Shown: positions 23,320-34,362, counted from the first letter of the stretch. The stretch is DNA of 64,000 nt from Valencia hispanica (GCA_963556495.2 OY747716.1:8020071-8084070), one strand, 5' to 3'. Made by a program: numbers and translations. The notes: generated from the letters alone by a model not told the origin.

Positions 23320-23735
23320 CTGGCCTCCAAGCCACAAGGTCCTGCTACTCTGGCCTCCAAGCCACAAAGTCCCGCTACGCCGGCCTCCAAGCCACAAGGT
23401 TCTGCAACATCAGCCTCCTAGACACAAGGTTCTGCAGCGCCGGCCTCCTAGACACAAGGTTCTGCTACACCGGCCTCCTAGACACAAAGTTCTGCTACGT
23501 TGACTTCCTAGACACAAGGTTCTGCAACGCTGGCCTCCTAGACATAAGGTTCTGCTGTGCCGTCCTCCTAGACACAAGGTTCTGCAACGCTGGCCTCCTA
23601 GACACAAGGTTCTGCTACGACGGCCTCCTAGACACAAGGTTCTCCTACGCCGGCCTCCTAGGCAAAAGACTCTGCTAAGCCGGCCTCCAGACACAACACT
23701 CTGCTACGCCGGCCTCCTAGACACAAGACTCCCTA
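23320..23735 (+). repeat. 30-bp minisatellite, about 13-14 copies
   Basis: Unit of the form GGCCTCCTAGACACAAGGTT followed by CTGCTACGCC; the first three copies have CCAAGCCACAAGG instead of CCTAGACACAAGG. The period is exactly 30 bp over most of the array and shortens at the right end. Confidence 0.92.
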
Positions 23736-23789
23736 CAAGGTTCTCCACCGCAGCTGGCCGCCACGTCTCTTGGGTCGTCGTCGTCGGCC

Positions 23790-23960
23790 TCCACTTCTCT
23801 TGGTTCCTCGTCGCCGACCTACTCCTCTCTTGGTTCCTCGTCGTCGACCTCCTCGTCTCTTGGTTCCTCATCACCGGCCTCCTCGTCGCCAACCTCCCAG
23901 GTTCCTGCTCCTTCGTTGCAGGTCTCCCAGGTTCCTGCTCCTTCATTGCAGCCCTCAGGA
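23790..23960 (+). repeat. Second 30-bp repeat
   Basis: Units with CTCTTGGTTCCTCGTCG spaced 30 bp apart, then a related CAGGTTCCTGCTCCTTC pair (23907 and 23928 region). Same period as the neighbouring array but different sequence. Confidence 0.75.
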
Positions 23961-24063
23961 CTTTAGTGGCTTTGTTTAGGACTCGTGCCCTCCTTCCGGG
24001 GCACCCTCCGCCCACCCTGGTTGGGTTGTTTTGTGTTCTTTTGGTCTCCACATCATGACAGTG

Positions 24064-24290
24064 ACAGGGCCTTTGCTGTAATGGCTCTCTCCTTCTGGAA
24101 CTCCCTTCTTCTCCGCATGAGAACTGTTGGTTCAGAGATTTCCTTTAAAAAGCAGCTTAAAACCAATCTTTTTAAAATAGCTTTTACTTTATGATTTTAT
24201 ATTTTCTGTGCTTGGTGAAATGTTTTTATTGTAAACTTTGTGATTATTTCTTGAAAGGTACTATATAAATAAAGTTTTACTTACTTACAC
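24064..24290 (+). mobile_element. LINE 3' end (L2/CR1 type)
   Basis: Encodes FAVMALSFWNSLLLRMRT then SFKKQLKTNLFK before a stop, which is the conserved C-terminal end of L2/CR1-type ORF2 proteins (compare LLWNQLPALVR and FKAKLKTF at 52300-52373), followed by TACTATATAAATAAAGTT and a CTTA repeat. It sits inside, and splits, the proline-rich repeat block. It is a different family from the main L2 here. Confidence 0.65.
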
Positions 24291-24654
24291 CGTTATGCAT
24301 CAAAAAAAGTGTAGTTACTTTAATATCTTAACTTGAATAGTTAAGCTAGAGTACAAAAGAGTAAACCATATACACCACATAGTGTGAGAAAAGTGACACC
24401 GCCTCTGTCTTTTACCCCAAGGTTTCTGAACCCACTCTTCATCGTCGCTTCCAGGCAACAGGACAAACTCCTTGTCGCCGATTCCAGGCCACAGAACACG
24501 CCAGTCCTCACTCACCATCACCTCCTTTAGTCTCTTGTCCCGGTTCAACACCAAGTCATGCAGGTTCCGGTTCCTGCTCCACATCGAGTTCCCCAGGATC
24601 CTGTTTCGGCTCCTCGTCAACGCCTTCAGGTCCCGGTCCCAGCGTAACGTTGTT

Positions 24655-25439
24655 TTCTAGCTCTGGTCCCAGTGCCCTGTCACTCTCTAGCACCAGTCCC
24701 AGTGCCCCGTTGCTCCCAAGCTCTGGTCCCAGCACCTCGTCACTCTATAGCTATGGTCCCAGTGCCCCATCCCTCCCAAGCACCTGTCCCAGTGCCTTAT
24801 TACTCTTTAGCACCGGTTCCAGCACCATGTCTCTCTCTAGCTCCCGTTTCAGTGCCCTGTTGTGCTAAATTACAGATCTGGTACCTCAGCTCCGAGTTTC
24901 AGCTCCTGCTGAGGAGATCACGGCCAATCTGCCTTGGCTTCAAGTATCAGGTGTGGCTGCAGTCTTCCTGGCAGTCGCAGCAGCTGCTCTCAAGTCTCCA
25001 GTGTTTCCTTGTGAGTCTTCAGCTCGAGTTTTCTCATGAGTATTCAGCTCCAGCGTTTTCTCATGGGTCCTCCGCTCCAGCGTTTCGTCGTCGGTCTCCA
25101 GCTGCAGAGTTTCCTTGTGGATCTCCAATTTCTTCCAAGGGGGTCAAGGCCGATCTGCCTCAGCTCCAAGCATCAGCTCCTTCCGAGGGGATCGGTGCAG
25201 ATCCGCCTAAGTTCCAAGCATCCACTCCCTCCGATGGACTCCCAGCACTTCTACGTGGGTTTCCTCACTGCAGTCCTCCAGCTATTCTTTGTGGGTTGCC
25301 TCGCTTAAGACCTAAAGCTCTTTTTATGGGTTTCCTCACTGCAGACCTCCTTTTTGGCCCCCTACACTACAAATCCCCGGTTCTTCTTAATGGGTTACAG
25401 GCTGTTACAGGCTGGCTCAAACCCTGCAACAAACAGTGA
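24655..25439 (+). repeat. Proline-rich repeat block, part 2, with 30-bp units
   Basis: Seven units of 30 bp at 24659-24868 (AGCTCTGGTCCCAGTGCCCT type), followed by less regular modules (TTTCTCATGGGTCCTCCGCTC, ATCTGCCTCAGCTCCAAGCA) to about 25440. One frame is open for 255 codons and reads as APVPVP-type decapeptides; this follows from the 30-bp period and I see no domain. It continues the theme of part 1 across the LINE insertion. Confidence 0.6.
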
Positions 25440-26069
25440 GAGACAACACAATGTGGTAGTATCATAAAGAAATCATTTATTTAACCTCTTAAGCCCCTGG
25501 GTCTCTCCAATGTCTTTCCAAGCTCCTAGCTTGAATAGGACATGCCCAAAAGGAATTTAGTTTTGCTCTGCAACAACAAACTCTGTGTAAACAATCTTGG
25601 TATCAAAATAAAGCTAATGTTTGCTAGATTTATTCAGAGGTGTAATAATTATGGCATATGTTACTGTGCCATAGTAATTGTACCTGGAACATAAACTGAT
25701 TACAAGATTCTTCAATGTCGCCTAATTTTCCTCTCATGTTAACAGTATATGATGCAATATGATGCAATTGAGAATATGCCCCAGTATAACATAAACTGCA
25801 GAGAATCACGAATCAGTCAACATGTGGAGATTACTTGTACCAAGATTCATGTTGATGAAGTGAAGTAGAGCAAAGTTAAAGAGGCTTTAGTGAAAAAATA
25901 GCCAAGCATTTTGCAGTTTGGCACAGTCTGGCACAGTTCGGCACATTTCGGCACAATTTGGTACCAACAGAATTTTTTTTATATTTTTCAACTCCTGATC
26001 TACTGATTGTATTTAAGTTCAATTATATGCCTGAAAACAAACTGTTTTTTACTTTTTTGAGCAAAATAC
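25440..26069. other. No gene; short TTCGGCACA tandem motif
   Basis: No coding content. At 25916-25965 a 10-11 bp motif (TTTGGCACAG, TCTGGCACAG, TTCGGCACAT, TTCGGCACAA) is repeated four to five times. Confidence 0.5.
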
Positions 26070-26494
26070 TGTTGAGAAGGTGTTTTTACTCTAATTTAAA
26101 GCCTCTCTTAAAGGAACAGACACACATTTAATTTATGACCCTGGGCTCTCTCTGAGCTCTCATTTCACCTTCCCGCGTGCTCGTTCATTTCTGTAAAAAG
26201 GAGCAATAAGAACAACAAACAACAATTATATATTTTAACAGCGAGACATCGTTCGCTGGACTCAGTTCTAGTAACTGAGTACAGCTTTACGTCAGCATAA
26301 GGTTTTTATTGAAACAAGAGTTAGCAGGAAACTCCTCCCACATAGATCTTCGTTCACCGAATTGTCACAGCTTCTTCACACAAGGCACACATGATGTACC
26401 ACATTCTTCTTGATTGTTCACTGTTTCTAAGTGTTGCCACATGCACTACAGAATTAAACCCTCAAACAACATTAACAGAATTTCTATCTCGTCA
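26070..26494 (-). mobile_element. Solo LTR, family A, copy 2
   Basis: 425 bp, on the plus strand TGTTGAGAAGG ... CTCGTCA, flanked by ATAC (26066-26069 and 26495-26498). It is the reverse complement of the family at 13189 and 37370. The small extra GTCAGCATAAGG/AGTTAGCAG differences show independent divergence. Confidence 0.85.
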
Positions 26495-26498
26495 ATAC

Positions 26499-26649
26499 CC
26501 AACATATTTGGGACATACCTCTTTTCCTCCAGTAAAATTAGGTCCTCCTCTTCTGACGACGAGTTCTCGACACAAACCTCCGATGAACTATGTTTCAAAA
26601 TAATCGCCAAGGCTTCGTCAGTGATGATTCTCATCTCTTGCCGTGCCAT
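26499..26649 (-). pseudogene. Possible piggyBac-like N-terminus
   Basis: An ORF from ATG at 26649 reads MARQEMRIITDEALAII, then an acidic serine tract (ENSSSEEEDL), before running into the solo LTR at 26494. A basic MA-start followed by an acidic Ser/Glu stretch is seen at the start of piggyBac-family transposases, but no catalytic part is present, so this is weak. Confidence 0.22.
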
Positions 26650-26722
26650 TGTGCAATCGCAAACAAAACAATCGAAACTGATTGACGCTCACCTGCTCTG
26701 CTGATCATCTGCGTGCAACAGG

Positions 26723-26780
26723 GCATTTAAGCTATCTGTGTTCTCACATTCATTGTGGGATTCTACTATTTTCCCTCCCC
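26723..26780 (+). repeat. 58-bp segment identical to 31047-31104
   Basis: Starts GCATTTAAGCTATCTGTG and ends TATTTTCCCTCCCC. All 58 bases match the copy at 31047-31104; flanks are unrelated. Confidence 0.95.
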
Positions 26781-27106
26781 GAGCTAAACAAAATATCTGT
26801 TTTTAGAATTATGCAGACCTATAATTTCAGTTTCTATTGGCCGATTTGGATGATTGACATATGGTTGGAATCTTAAGATCCTATAGAATCACACTGACAT
26901 CAGAACTTTGAAGCAGATTGGACAAAGCCAATGTTGGCATGGGGAAAGTTCACAATGTGCATGACAGACAAGGTTAAACCTCCTCGAATTAAATGTAAAA
27001 AATAATGGTAAAGGATTACGTTTTTTTCACTTTTTCTGTTCTAAATGCACACTGGGTATTTTAGTAATATTGGAAATACCGTCATATCATGTTGGCTGTG
27101 GGGAAA
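26781..27106. other. No gene recognised
   Basis: AT-rich spacer up to the Ty3/gypsy LTR. Confidence 0.4.
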
Positions 27107-27586
27107 CAGCTTAACTTAACTCAAAATAATAACAGCTTAACTTAACTCAAAATAACCAAAGACAAACCCAAATAACAGAGGTGGCCTGGGTGCACTCCCC
27201 ACTGAACAGAGCAGGTACCCAGTAAACAGGCAGGAGCAGCCTTTTTAAGGGGCAGAAACACACCAGGCCCAGGTTCATCTAATGTCACTAATGGCAAACT
27301 CCAACCTGAAAAAAGAACAACTGCAGAGACCCTTAGTGCAGGGTCATCACGCCCCCCTTAAAGAAATTTGTTCCTACCAGGAATCCAATTAACTCCAGAT
27401 AATTATGACATGTTGATGTTAAATCTTTTCCATTGGATAGTGTTGTACTCACCCACTGTTCTACCAAAATCAATACTTCACTCTTCCCTAACCTGTAAAC
27501 CAGCAAACCCTGGTACCTAGAGAAAGCAATTTAAAGTAACAAGTAGGAAAGGAGAGCAAGGAAAAGGCACACAAAGTAATGACATC

Positions 27587-28087
27587 CTAAAAGCATGGAA
27601 CTCTGGACAAAGTGTATGCCACGTCGTTATCAGAACCTTTTATGTGGGGTATCTCCAGTGTAAAAGACTGCAAAAACAAAGGCCATTGTATCAATCTGCA
27701 ATTTGGACAAAGCATGGAGTTCAAGAATGTGATGGGGTTATGGTCTGTGTGTACCACAAGAGGAACACTGGACCCTACGTAGACAGAGAAGTGTTGAAGA
27801 GCCCATACTAGAGCCAATGTTTCCTTCTCAATCACAGAATAGTTCAGCTGATAGGAGTTGAACTTCCTGGAAAAGAAACTCACAGGATGTTGGACACCAT
27901 TTCCATCACACAGTAAAAGCACCTCACCTGCACCAACATTACTTGCATCCACCTGTAGCTCAAATGGATAGTCCGTGCAAGGTGGAGAACACAGAATAGT
28001 TTTAATGTTTTCAAAAGCTCTTTGGCAGACAGTTGACCAAACAAACGTAACTTTCAACTCAAAAAGGTCAGTCAGTGGAGCTACCAC
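27587..28087 (-). pseudogene. Ty3/gypsy RNase H domain
   Basis: 167 codons open: APLTDLFELK, VWSTVCQRAFENIKTILC, YPFELQVDASNVGAGEVLL (first RNase H Asp in QVDAS), SRKFNSYQLNYSVIEKETLA (Glu), LVVHTDHNPITFL (Asp) and IKGSDNDVAYTLSR. The last block normally reads GxxNxxADxLSR; here the Asp-containing AD is VAY, a likely inactivating change. It ends with a stop before any integrase. Confidence 0.8.
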
Positions 28088-28496
28088 AATCGAGAAATTT
28101 GGACAAAAACTGCGGTAGTAGACCTACAAAACTCATTAGTTCCTTTTTATTAGCAGGAGGTGGGTAATGTTCAATTGTATAAACCTTAGCCTGAACAGGC
28201 CACACAAGACCCTGACCAACTACTTTCCCTTGATAGATAACAGTAGCCTTTGCAAGCTCACACTTGGCTAGATTAATGTTCAAATGTGCCTGTTTCAGCT
28301 GAATGATCCTCACAATTTTCTCTTCCCAGGTGTCACTGTAAACCACAACATCATCGAGGTATAATGCCACACCTTCCAGTTCGACACCACCAGGTTCACG
28401 AGCTGTTGAAAAGTGGCAGGGGCATTCCATAACCCAAAACTCATTACAGAATAAGAGTATAAACCAGGTGGACTGGCCATCTGGCATACTGGGCAT
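28068..28496 (-). pseudogene. Ty3/gypsy reverse transcriptase, partial
   Basis: The upstream frame reads LYSYSVMSFGLWNAPATFQQ (the conserved FGLxNAPATFQ block), then another frame gives VALYLDDVVVYSDT with the YLDD catalytic motif near 28350-28362, LKQAHLNINLAKCELAKATV, and NKKELMSFVGLL. These are palm and thumb of a gypsy RT. At least two frameshifts are present, and the N-terminal fingers with the first catalytic Asp are missing. Confidence 0.78.
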
Positions 28497-28700
28497 GTCC
28501 CGGTGGGCCGTTTATCCGATGTGGGACGGTCCGCTATGATTTTTTTCTTCTCTCTCTCTCTAAATTCTCTCCAAAACGTTTTTACATTGAATGTGATGTG
28601 ACCTAAATAACTGAATATTTGTGACAACATACTGGCCCAGAGTTGAAGGGCTGTGACTGTTGGTAGTTGTGGTCAGGCATGGACAGGCATACCGGGCACT
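28464..28700. repeat. Repeat with GGACTGGCCATCTGGCATAC motif
   Basis: The motif GGTGGACTGGCCATCTGGCA at 28467 is a widespread fish repeat terminus; a related GGACAGGCATACCGGGCA follows at about 28680 in the same orientation. It interrupts the gypsy RT. I cannot define its ends. Confidence 0.3.
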
Positions 28701-28831
28701 ATAATAATTTAAATAGAACCATAATGTGAAATAAAATATCGATACACACAGCCCATTGGCTTTTTTCTCGAATGACATTGGGCTAATCCAATGAAATCTT
28801 TCAGCCCTCCTTAGCCCCACCCCTCCCTGAC

Positions 28832-30444
28832 CAGGGGTGTCACTAGAACTAATACTGTACTGGGGCACACCTGGGGCACAAATAATTCATGAGAGCATGC
28901 AAACTACGCAAGAAAAAAACATTCACAACTTATTTATCATAAAAAACCCAAATAGTTCTTAAAACTATTTAATCATATCAGACTATGTTGTCTAGATCTT
29001 CGATTAACCACCTAAAATGTACTATGATAAAGCATTTGGCCCACTTGTGCACTTTACTCTAGACTTCTAAACCATTACTGATAAAAGCAAAAAGGAAGAC
29101 CAATGAATCTTTTTGAAATATCTATTTCAATAAACATCTTCAAATTAAACAATTATAAAAGTAATAAAATAAAATAAAATAAAGCACCCCTACATCTCTG
29201 GGTTCTTTTATTTCCATAGTAGAAGAATAAATGAACAGTGGTTGTGTGTATTTTCAGGGAATCATTTTTTGGGAAGTAAACTGTAAAATCTTGTTTTCAT
29301 TTTTGCAAAGTGGTCAGTCACTTGGCTTCACTTAGTCTGAAACGACATGAAAATATTACTGTTTATTGCTGTACAAATATGTACATAGATCAGAGTCTCC
29401 TTTTTGTTTTCCAAAATTGATATACTTACCTCCCCGGCAAGGGTCCTATAGTCATCCTGGCAAAAGGTAGCTTAAATAGCCTACTTAAGCCTTCATACTG
29501 ACTTTTGGTGATAATTTGCAAATGATCACCTATAGGCTACTCTATGCCACAGCTGCCCTGGCGCAGACTGACAGAAGCAAGGGTTCCATTTGCACCATCG
29601 GCCCCGCTGGCCAACACCAGTAGGCAGGTAGGTGAAGTGTCTTGCCCAAGGACACAACGACATGTAGCAGGTCACTAGGTGGAAGGTTGCAGATGGAAGC
29701 TGGAATCAAACCCACGATTTCTGGGTCGCAGGCCGACAACTCTACCACTGAACTACAGTCGTCAACTCTACCACTGAACTACAGCCGCCCTGCTGGCTAT
29801 GTTTAGTTTTAAAGTAGAACAGCTTCACAAACAGTATAGGCTACTTTTAAATGGCTCTCTCTACAGTATATGTATAAATCATTATTAATTGTCCGCATGT
29901 GTGCATGCAGCCTACGCATGGTGTGAGTGTGTTTGTGAGGGAGAGAGCACAAGCTGGTAAACTGTTGCTAAATTTAGGGTACAATAATGCTAAGCATTGA
30001 AAAACAGATGCTAATTATTTGGGCAACATTCTCTAACAGTGATCAACTTATTTTTTCTGTCAAACAAGTTGTGAATTTGTTGTAACATTAAAACAGGGGA
30101 CGACTTACTCTGTGCTCAAAGTGATGTGACGAGCTCCAGCGGTTTCCACTGTGTACTGTAAGTGTGTGCAACGTATGAAACACTCGGAAGAATTTCATTG
30201 GTTGTTGCATTCAATCTTACCCAGCTACAGAGGTGCTATTTCCTGATTGGCTATTATGGCCCCTTTCTTTTTTCCTTGATTTTTATTGGCTGGTAAGTGA
30301 CAGGCTTAAGTCATGACTAAAGCAGGCACGGAGATGCGCTCGTGAATGTCGTTTCCAGCGGGAGTAGCGCTATAATTTTACTGGGGCACTGGAGACTTTT
30401 ACTAAGGCACGTACCCCAGTGAATAAGGTCTGGTAATGCCCACG
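28832..30444. mobile_element. Possible hAT-like element with a nested SINE
   Basis: The left end CAGGGGTGTCACTAGAAC with TACTGGGGCAC and the right end TACCCCAGTGAATAAGGTC, TGGTAATGCC are roughly inverted relative to each other, a pattern known for fish hAT elements. The right terminus is diverged and no 8-bp duplication was found. No transposase is readable. Confidence 0.3.
29540..29795 (-). mobile_element. tRNA-derived SINE
   Basis: Minus strand begins GGCGGCTGTAGTTCAGTGGT, with box A TAGTTCAGTGG and box B GGTTTGATTCC at tRNA-like spacing, followed by CCTTGGGCAAGACACTTCACC and GGGCAGCTGTGGC, a conserved core found in fish SINEs. The head is partly duplicated (AACTCTACCACTGAACTACAG at about 29736 and 29763). 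It is not a functional tRNA because the cloverleaf arms do not pair. Confidence 0.6.
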
Positions 30445-31795
30445 ATGGTAGGCCTCCATCGTCGGACCTCCAGAGCTCTGTGTGTTGTTAAATCGACATT
30501 CTACTTGGACTATGTGCTTCTTATTCTTTCTCTCCTTCCAGAAAGCTTAGCTGATGCCTCCACTCCCTCAAGAGACTACTCCTGCATGGTTAGGCAACCT
30601 TTCAGAGATGCTCCTTTGTTTGAAAGGTCCATTGGCCACTGTTCAGCCGATCTTCATCATTGACTTCTGGCTGGCCTGCAGAGCTTTTTGGATGCAGGAC
30701 TCCAGAGCTCTGTGTGTTGGTGGGCCTTCTGTTGTTTTTTAGGTCAGCAACTCCTTTCCTGTTCCTCATCTCTAAGCCCCCAAGGCCATCAGTCGATTTC
30801 CTTACATTTTCTCTCATTTGGGATCCCAGGAGTGTACGCCTCAGCCAGCTTTAGCTACCAAGTCTTCTGAGGGTACCCAGGACCATCTGATCTCTCAGAC
30901 CTTCCTTTGTTTGAATGGTCCCCCAGGTACTTTCCAGAAAGTATCTTCTGCTAGTTGTTGCGTCACTGGCCTCCAAAGGTCTGTATCTCTTTGAATTTAA
31001 CCCTGGATCACCCACTGACTTCTTTTTCATGTTTTACTCCTATTCAGCATTTAAGCTATCTGTGTTCTCACATTCATTGTGGGATTCTACTATTTTCCCT
31101 CCCCTGGTTCCTCTGATCTGATGTTCCCTTTGAATACTATTTAAACTGTTAGTGTTGGGATCTTGTGTTCTGCTAGTGTTTCTGCTGTGTGTTTGCTCTC
31201 CTACCTTCTCTGCAGAGGCGTGGCTGATTGGCGGCAGGTGCAGCTCGTTTGGACTCATCATCTCCAGCTTTAAAAGAGGGACGGGAGCTGCAAGCTTATG
31301 CCAGATTGTTCTTGCTGCTAGCATGGTAAACAAGGCCAACCTTGAGCCTGAAGTTACCTGTTTGGATATTTTTGTGCGCTTACTCTTCCTGGTTTCCTCA
31401 CAGACCCAGATCCAGATTCCTCCGTCCTCCGGAATTTTTTCCTCCTCTAATCTCCACTCTGTCGGAAGATATTCCTGCCTGGAAACAACTTACCTGCTAC
31501 TCTGGATTTCCTCCTGGTCAGCTTCTGCACCGTTATCTCTGGTGGTCTGTCTGTTCTCCATCCATCTGCCCGCTCCACCTGCAAACACACACTGCCAAGA
31601 TCGCCATCAGTCTCCACCTACCTCCAGTACAGGATCCTACTTACCACCTCCAAAGAAGAAGAAAGAAGTCATGATCATCCTGTGAGTAGCCATCCATTCT
31701 CTGCCTCACTCTCCCGTCTGCATCTACTAACATCCATTTTCTGCTGCATTTCCTCCGTCTGCCGCCGTGAACCAATTTCCTGGCGCTCTACCAGA
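30430..31795 (+). repeat. Unclassified repeat-derived sequence
   Basis: Pyrimidine-rich stretch with internal duplications (CCAGAGCTCTGTGTGTTG at about 30470 and 30702; CTTTGTTTGAANGGTCC at 30614 and 30905) and the 58-bp segment shared with 26723. The part from about 31105 with CTTTAAAAGAGGGACGGGAG looks like a promoter-bearing LTR, but ends are not defined. Open frames here have no domain. Confidence 0.35.
31047..31104 (+). repeat. 58-bp segment identical to 26723-26780
   Basis: Second copy of the perfect 58-bp match. Confidence 0.95.
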
Positions 31796-32488
31796 GACAT
31801 TTACATTTACTATTTTGTAAATATAATTTTATCATATCCAAACCTCTGTCCAGTGATCTGAGTTTGTTGCTGCCTTTGAGTTCTGAAAACCCCACAAACA
31901 TGAGTCAGACAGGTTGGGGAGGGCGATGTAAGTGCAATCTCTGTCCCCTCCATGTTCTGGCTAGACATTTTGGATTAAATACTTAAAACGCCTTCTGGAA
32001 CTCAGTTTCATCTTTGTTTTAGAAGAGCTGCATTTTCAGCCATAACCGGCCTGACTAGGCAGGAGGATGTCAGGAAAATATACAAAGGCAAAGCCTCACT
32101 TTATTCTACAACTGTCAAAACAACAATAAAATTTGAGTGACCACTGTGTAATGCATTAAGGCTATACTTCAGTATTTAGAACATAGCACCATCAGTCTTT
32201 GGCAGCTTTCGCCAGCATTCTCAGCTGCCTTGTCTCAGTTCTTTAAAACCTTTTTAGATTTTTCTAGATTTCAATCATGTAAATAAATGAGACAGTCCGA
32301 CCCATACTTCTGAACCAAACTGAAACTCTGTTCAGAATGGAACATTTCTTATTAGACATGAGCAGTGTTTTCAGTCAGAATAGAAATAAATACTCTAATT
32401 TTCAAATTTTTAATAATCAAATTTCGTTTTATGACATTTATGTGAATTCAAAAGCATTTCTTTGTCACAGGCAGCTGATGTAATGAGG
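31796..32488. other. No gene recognised
   Basis: AT-rich spacer before the first hAT element. Confidence 0.4.
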
Positions 32489-32496
32489 GTTTTGGG

Positions 32497-34362
32497 TAGT
32501 GCTGTCATAAGATAAAATTTTTTTTTTAGATTAATTATGATCTGTAATCAAATTCACAAATATTTTTTTAATCTCGCCTAATTGCTGAGAAAAGCTCTTG
32601 GTGTATTTTCTTTTAAATTCATTACATTATTGTGGTAGAACAAAAGTTTGATACATGTAATTAAAAAAACTGGCTATAAAGTCGTTTTTTTTTTTTTTAC
32701 GTGTCCTGTTTGGCAGTGTGGCGCTCAGAATTGGTGTCTGAGTACCAAGTAGAAGCCCAACAGATTTACTTTCACAAGCGGAGCAGTACAGCTTTTGTTA
32801 TAATACTCCACTTGATATGTGTGAAAAATCTTTATGAATTGCTGGGAGTTTTATTTCCTGATGTTATGGACATGGAGACGGAAAATTATGGGAAAGAAAG
32901 ATGAAGAGAGGTAGGAAACAAAGTCATGAGAGAAAATACAAGAGAGGAAAGGGAACAAAGAAAACCCAGGAAAACATTGAAGTCTGCCTCCATACCCACA
33001 TGACGGCAGAGAGGTGGGGGGGAAACAAAACATGAAAAAGGAACATCAACAAAACAATGTTAGGTTTTAACATTGTGAACTACACAACCACATCACACAA
33101 GAATGGATATAAAAATACAACAATGTCACAGAAAAACTCATGGTAACGATTAATCAAGCTCTAGTAATAACCTCAGCCCAAGAATATATCTGTAAACACC
33201 AGATACCCCACATCTGTGTGTAGCATGCTGGTGCATATAAGGTTTCTCCATAAGAGTGTTCAATAGCTGGTGTGAGCAGGCATCAATCCATCTCCCAAGA
33301 ATCGATGCAGACATGGAGATCAGAGCCAAGACGTCCAAAGGACCCCCAGAGCCCCAGGCGGACCCGGGCGTGGCCGACCGCATCCCCCAGGGGAACGTCC
33401 AGTGGCTACTATGCAGGAGCCCGGGGGGCAGCAGTGATGGGCACAAGGGCCCCGCCGGCAACCAGCCCAATCTTGTGGAGCGACCACTGCTGCTCAATGG
33501 CCCGGCAGGCAACCAAACCCAGCGCCCCACCCACCTGCCCTCCACGCCCACTACCCGGCCAGTCCACCCACAGGTCCGACCGAACCCGGGCAAACGCCCG
33601 ACCCCAGCACCCCGCAGCGCACAAAGACCAAGACCCAGGAGCTAAGTCCAGTGCGAAAAAGGACTGATCGGGCCCAGAAACGCCACCCAGCCGCCGCGAC
33701 CAGCAGCCAGGCACACCAACCAGCAAACAAGGCGAGGCGATGACAATCTTCCCAGAGAAAGAGAGAGGCGGCCGCACGTGCCAGTCGCCGGCCGGCCCAG
33801 ACCCCCACAGGCAATAGAGACCCCACGCCGGTCGACCCCCGGCCAGGACCACAGCTAGGGGGCGCGGCGCCCCAGAGCCCCGAATCCCCAGGTGAGATTG
33901 GAGAGCGCCCCACTGCTCGGTGGGAAGAGTAACAATGTTACATGCTTCACCCAAAAGTTTCAAAAAACCCTATAAAAAGTTGCTAGATTTGCCGCTAATT
34001 GCTTTTTTGTTTTTTGAGAAGGAATCGCTAGAGGGGTCTAAAAACTCGCCAAATACAGCAATGCTGCCAACACTGTCGGCAACTCACCGTTTCTCCTCAT
34101 CTCACCCTCCCCACCACGATAGAATCCAGTCATCTTCTGATTAGTTTACAGCCAACCGATGTCCACTTTAAGGTGTGGTTAAACGCGAACAACTCAAGCA
34201 CAAGAAGTCCAGTGCAAAAAACGGGTTTTGTTTAAAGGGAACTCGCATGCAGACACTGTAAAATTAAAGATTAAAAATTAGATTAACGCGATTAAAAACA
34301 TAGCGCGCTAAATATGGCTGTAATTAATTGATCACAATTAACGCGATAATTTGACACCCCTA
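32497..34362. mobile_element. Non-autonomous hAT element, 1866 bp, with 8-bp target duplication
   Basis: Left end TAGTGCTGTCA and right end TGACACCCCTA are inverted repeats (11 bp, two mismatches). Both sides carry GTTTTGGG (32489-32496 and 34363-34370), a perfect 8-bp duplication as made by hAT transposases. Subterminal AT-rich blocks with ATTAACGCGAT-type motifs match a familiar fish hAT pattern. No transposase is present; the inside includes the GC-rich block at 33290-33930. Confidence 0.82.
33290..33930. repeat. GC-rich block inside the hAT element
   Basis: About 640 bp of C- and G-rich sequence in otherwise AT-rich DNA, with CCCCCAGAGCCCCAGGCGGA and many GGCC/CCGG words. Both strands are open for 130-184 codons, which follows from the low stop-codon frequency in GC-rich DNA. 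It may be a UTR fragment of a fish L1-type LINE; I cannot show this. Confidence 0.4.

Larger units (their letters stand above)
22440..24055 (+). repeat. Degenerate proline-rich repeat block, part 1
   Basis: A C- and T-rich stretch made of short tandem modules, with GATCCGAG/TCTGAG modules (22550-22740), GGGGGTGTCCAGGNGGA modules (22800-23060), CCTCCNGAGGGTCC modules (23060-23260) and 30-bp units (23320-23960). Translations in all three frames are open for long stretches only because the modules are multiples of three. It resembles the variable repetitive region some fish LTR elements carry, but no pol is present here. I do not call a gene. Confidence 0.5.
27107..28496 (-). mobile_element. Ty3/gypsy LTR retrotransposon remnant
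   Basis: The minus strand carries RT and RNase H (28496-27587), then a polypurine tract TTTCTTTAAGGGGGG (27366-27352) and the start of a 3' LTR at TGATGACC (27349). Integrase is absent between RNase H and the polypurine tract, so there is an internal deletion. The LTR part includes a duplicated TTGAGTTAAGTTAAGCTG near 27107-27155. The 5' side ends near 28496 where another repeat begins. Confidence 0.7.

Noticed and set aside
23011..23694. Long overlapping frames in the 30-bp minisatellite
   Set aside because: All frames are open because the unit length is a multiple of three and the unit lacks stops; no conserved domain.
23320..23735. CRISPR-like array
   Set aside because: Direct 30-bp repeats without unique spacers, in a vertebrate-type genome; it is a minisatellite.
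29736..29795. tRNA gene on the minus strand
   Set aside because: Same reason: tRNA-derived SINE head with a partial duplication.
28832..30444. Confident hAT call
   Set aside because: The termini are diverged and no target duplication is visible, so it is listed only at low confidence.
31152..31685. 177-codon ORF
   Set aside because: No domain, low-complexity Ser/Pro/Leu content, in what looks like an LTR or repeat-derived stretch.
33150..33963. Overlapping ORFs of 112-184 codons on both strands
   Set aside because: They lie in GC-rich repeat DNA where stop codons are rare; compositions are biased and frames overlap on both strands.
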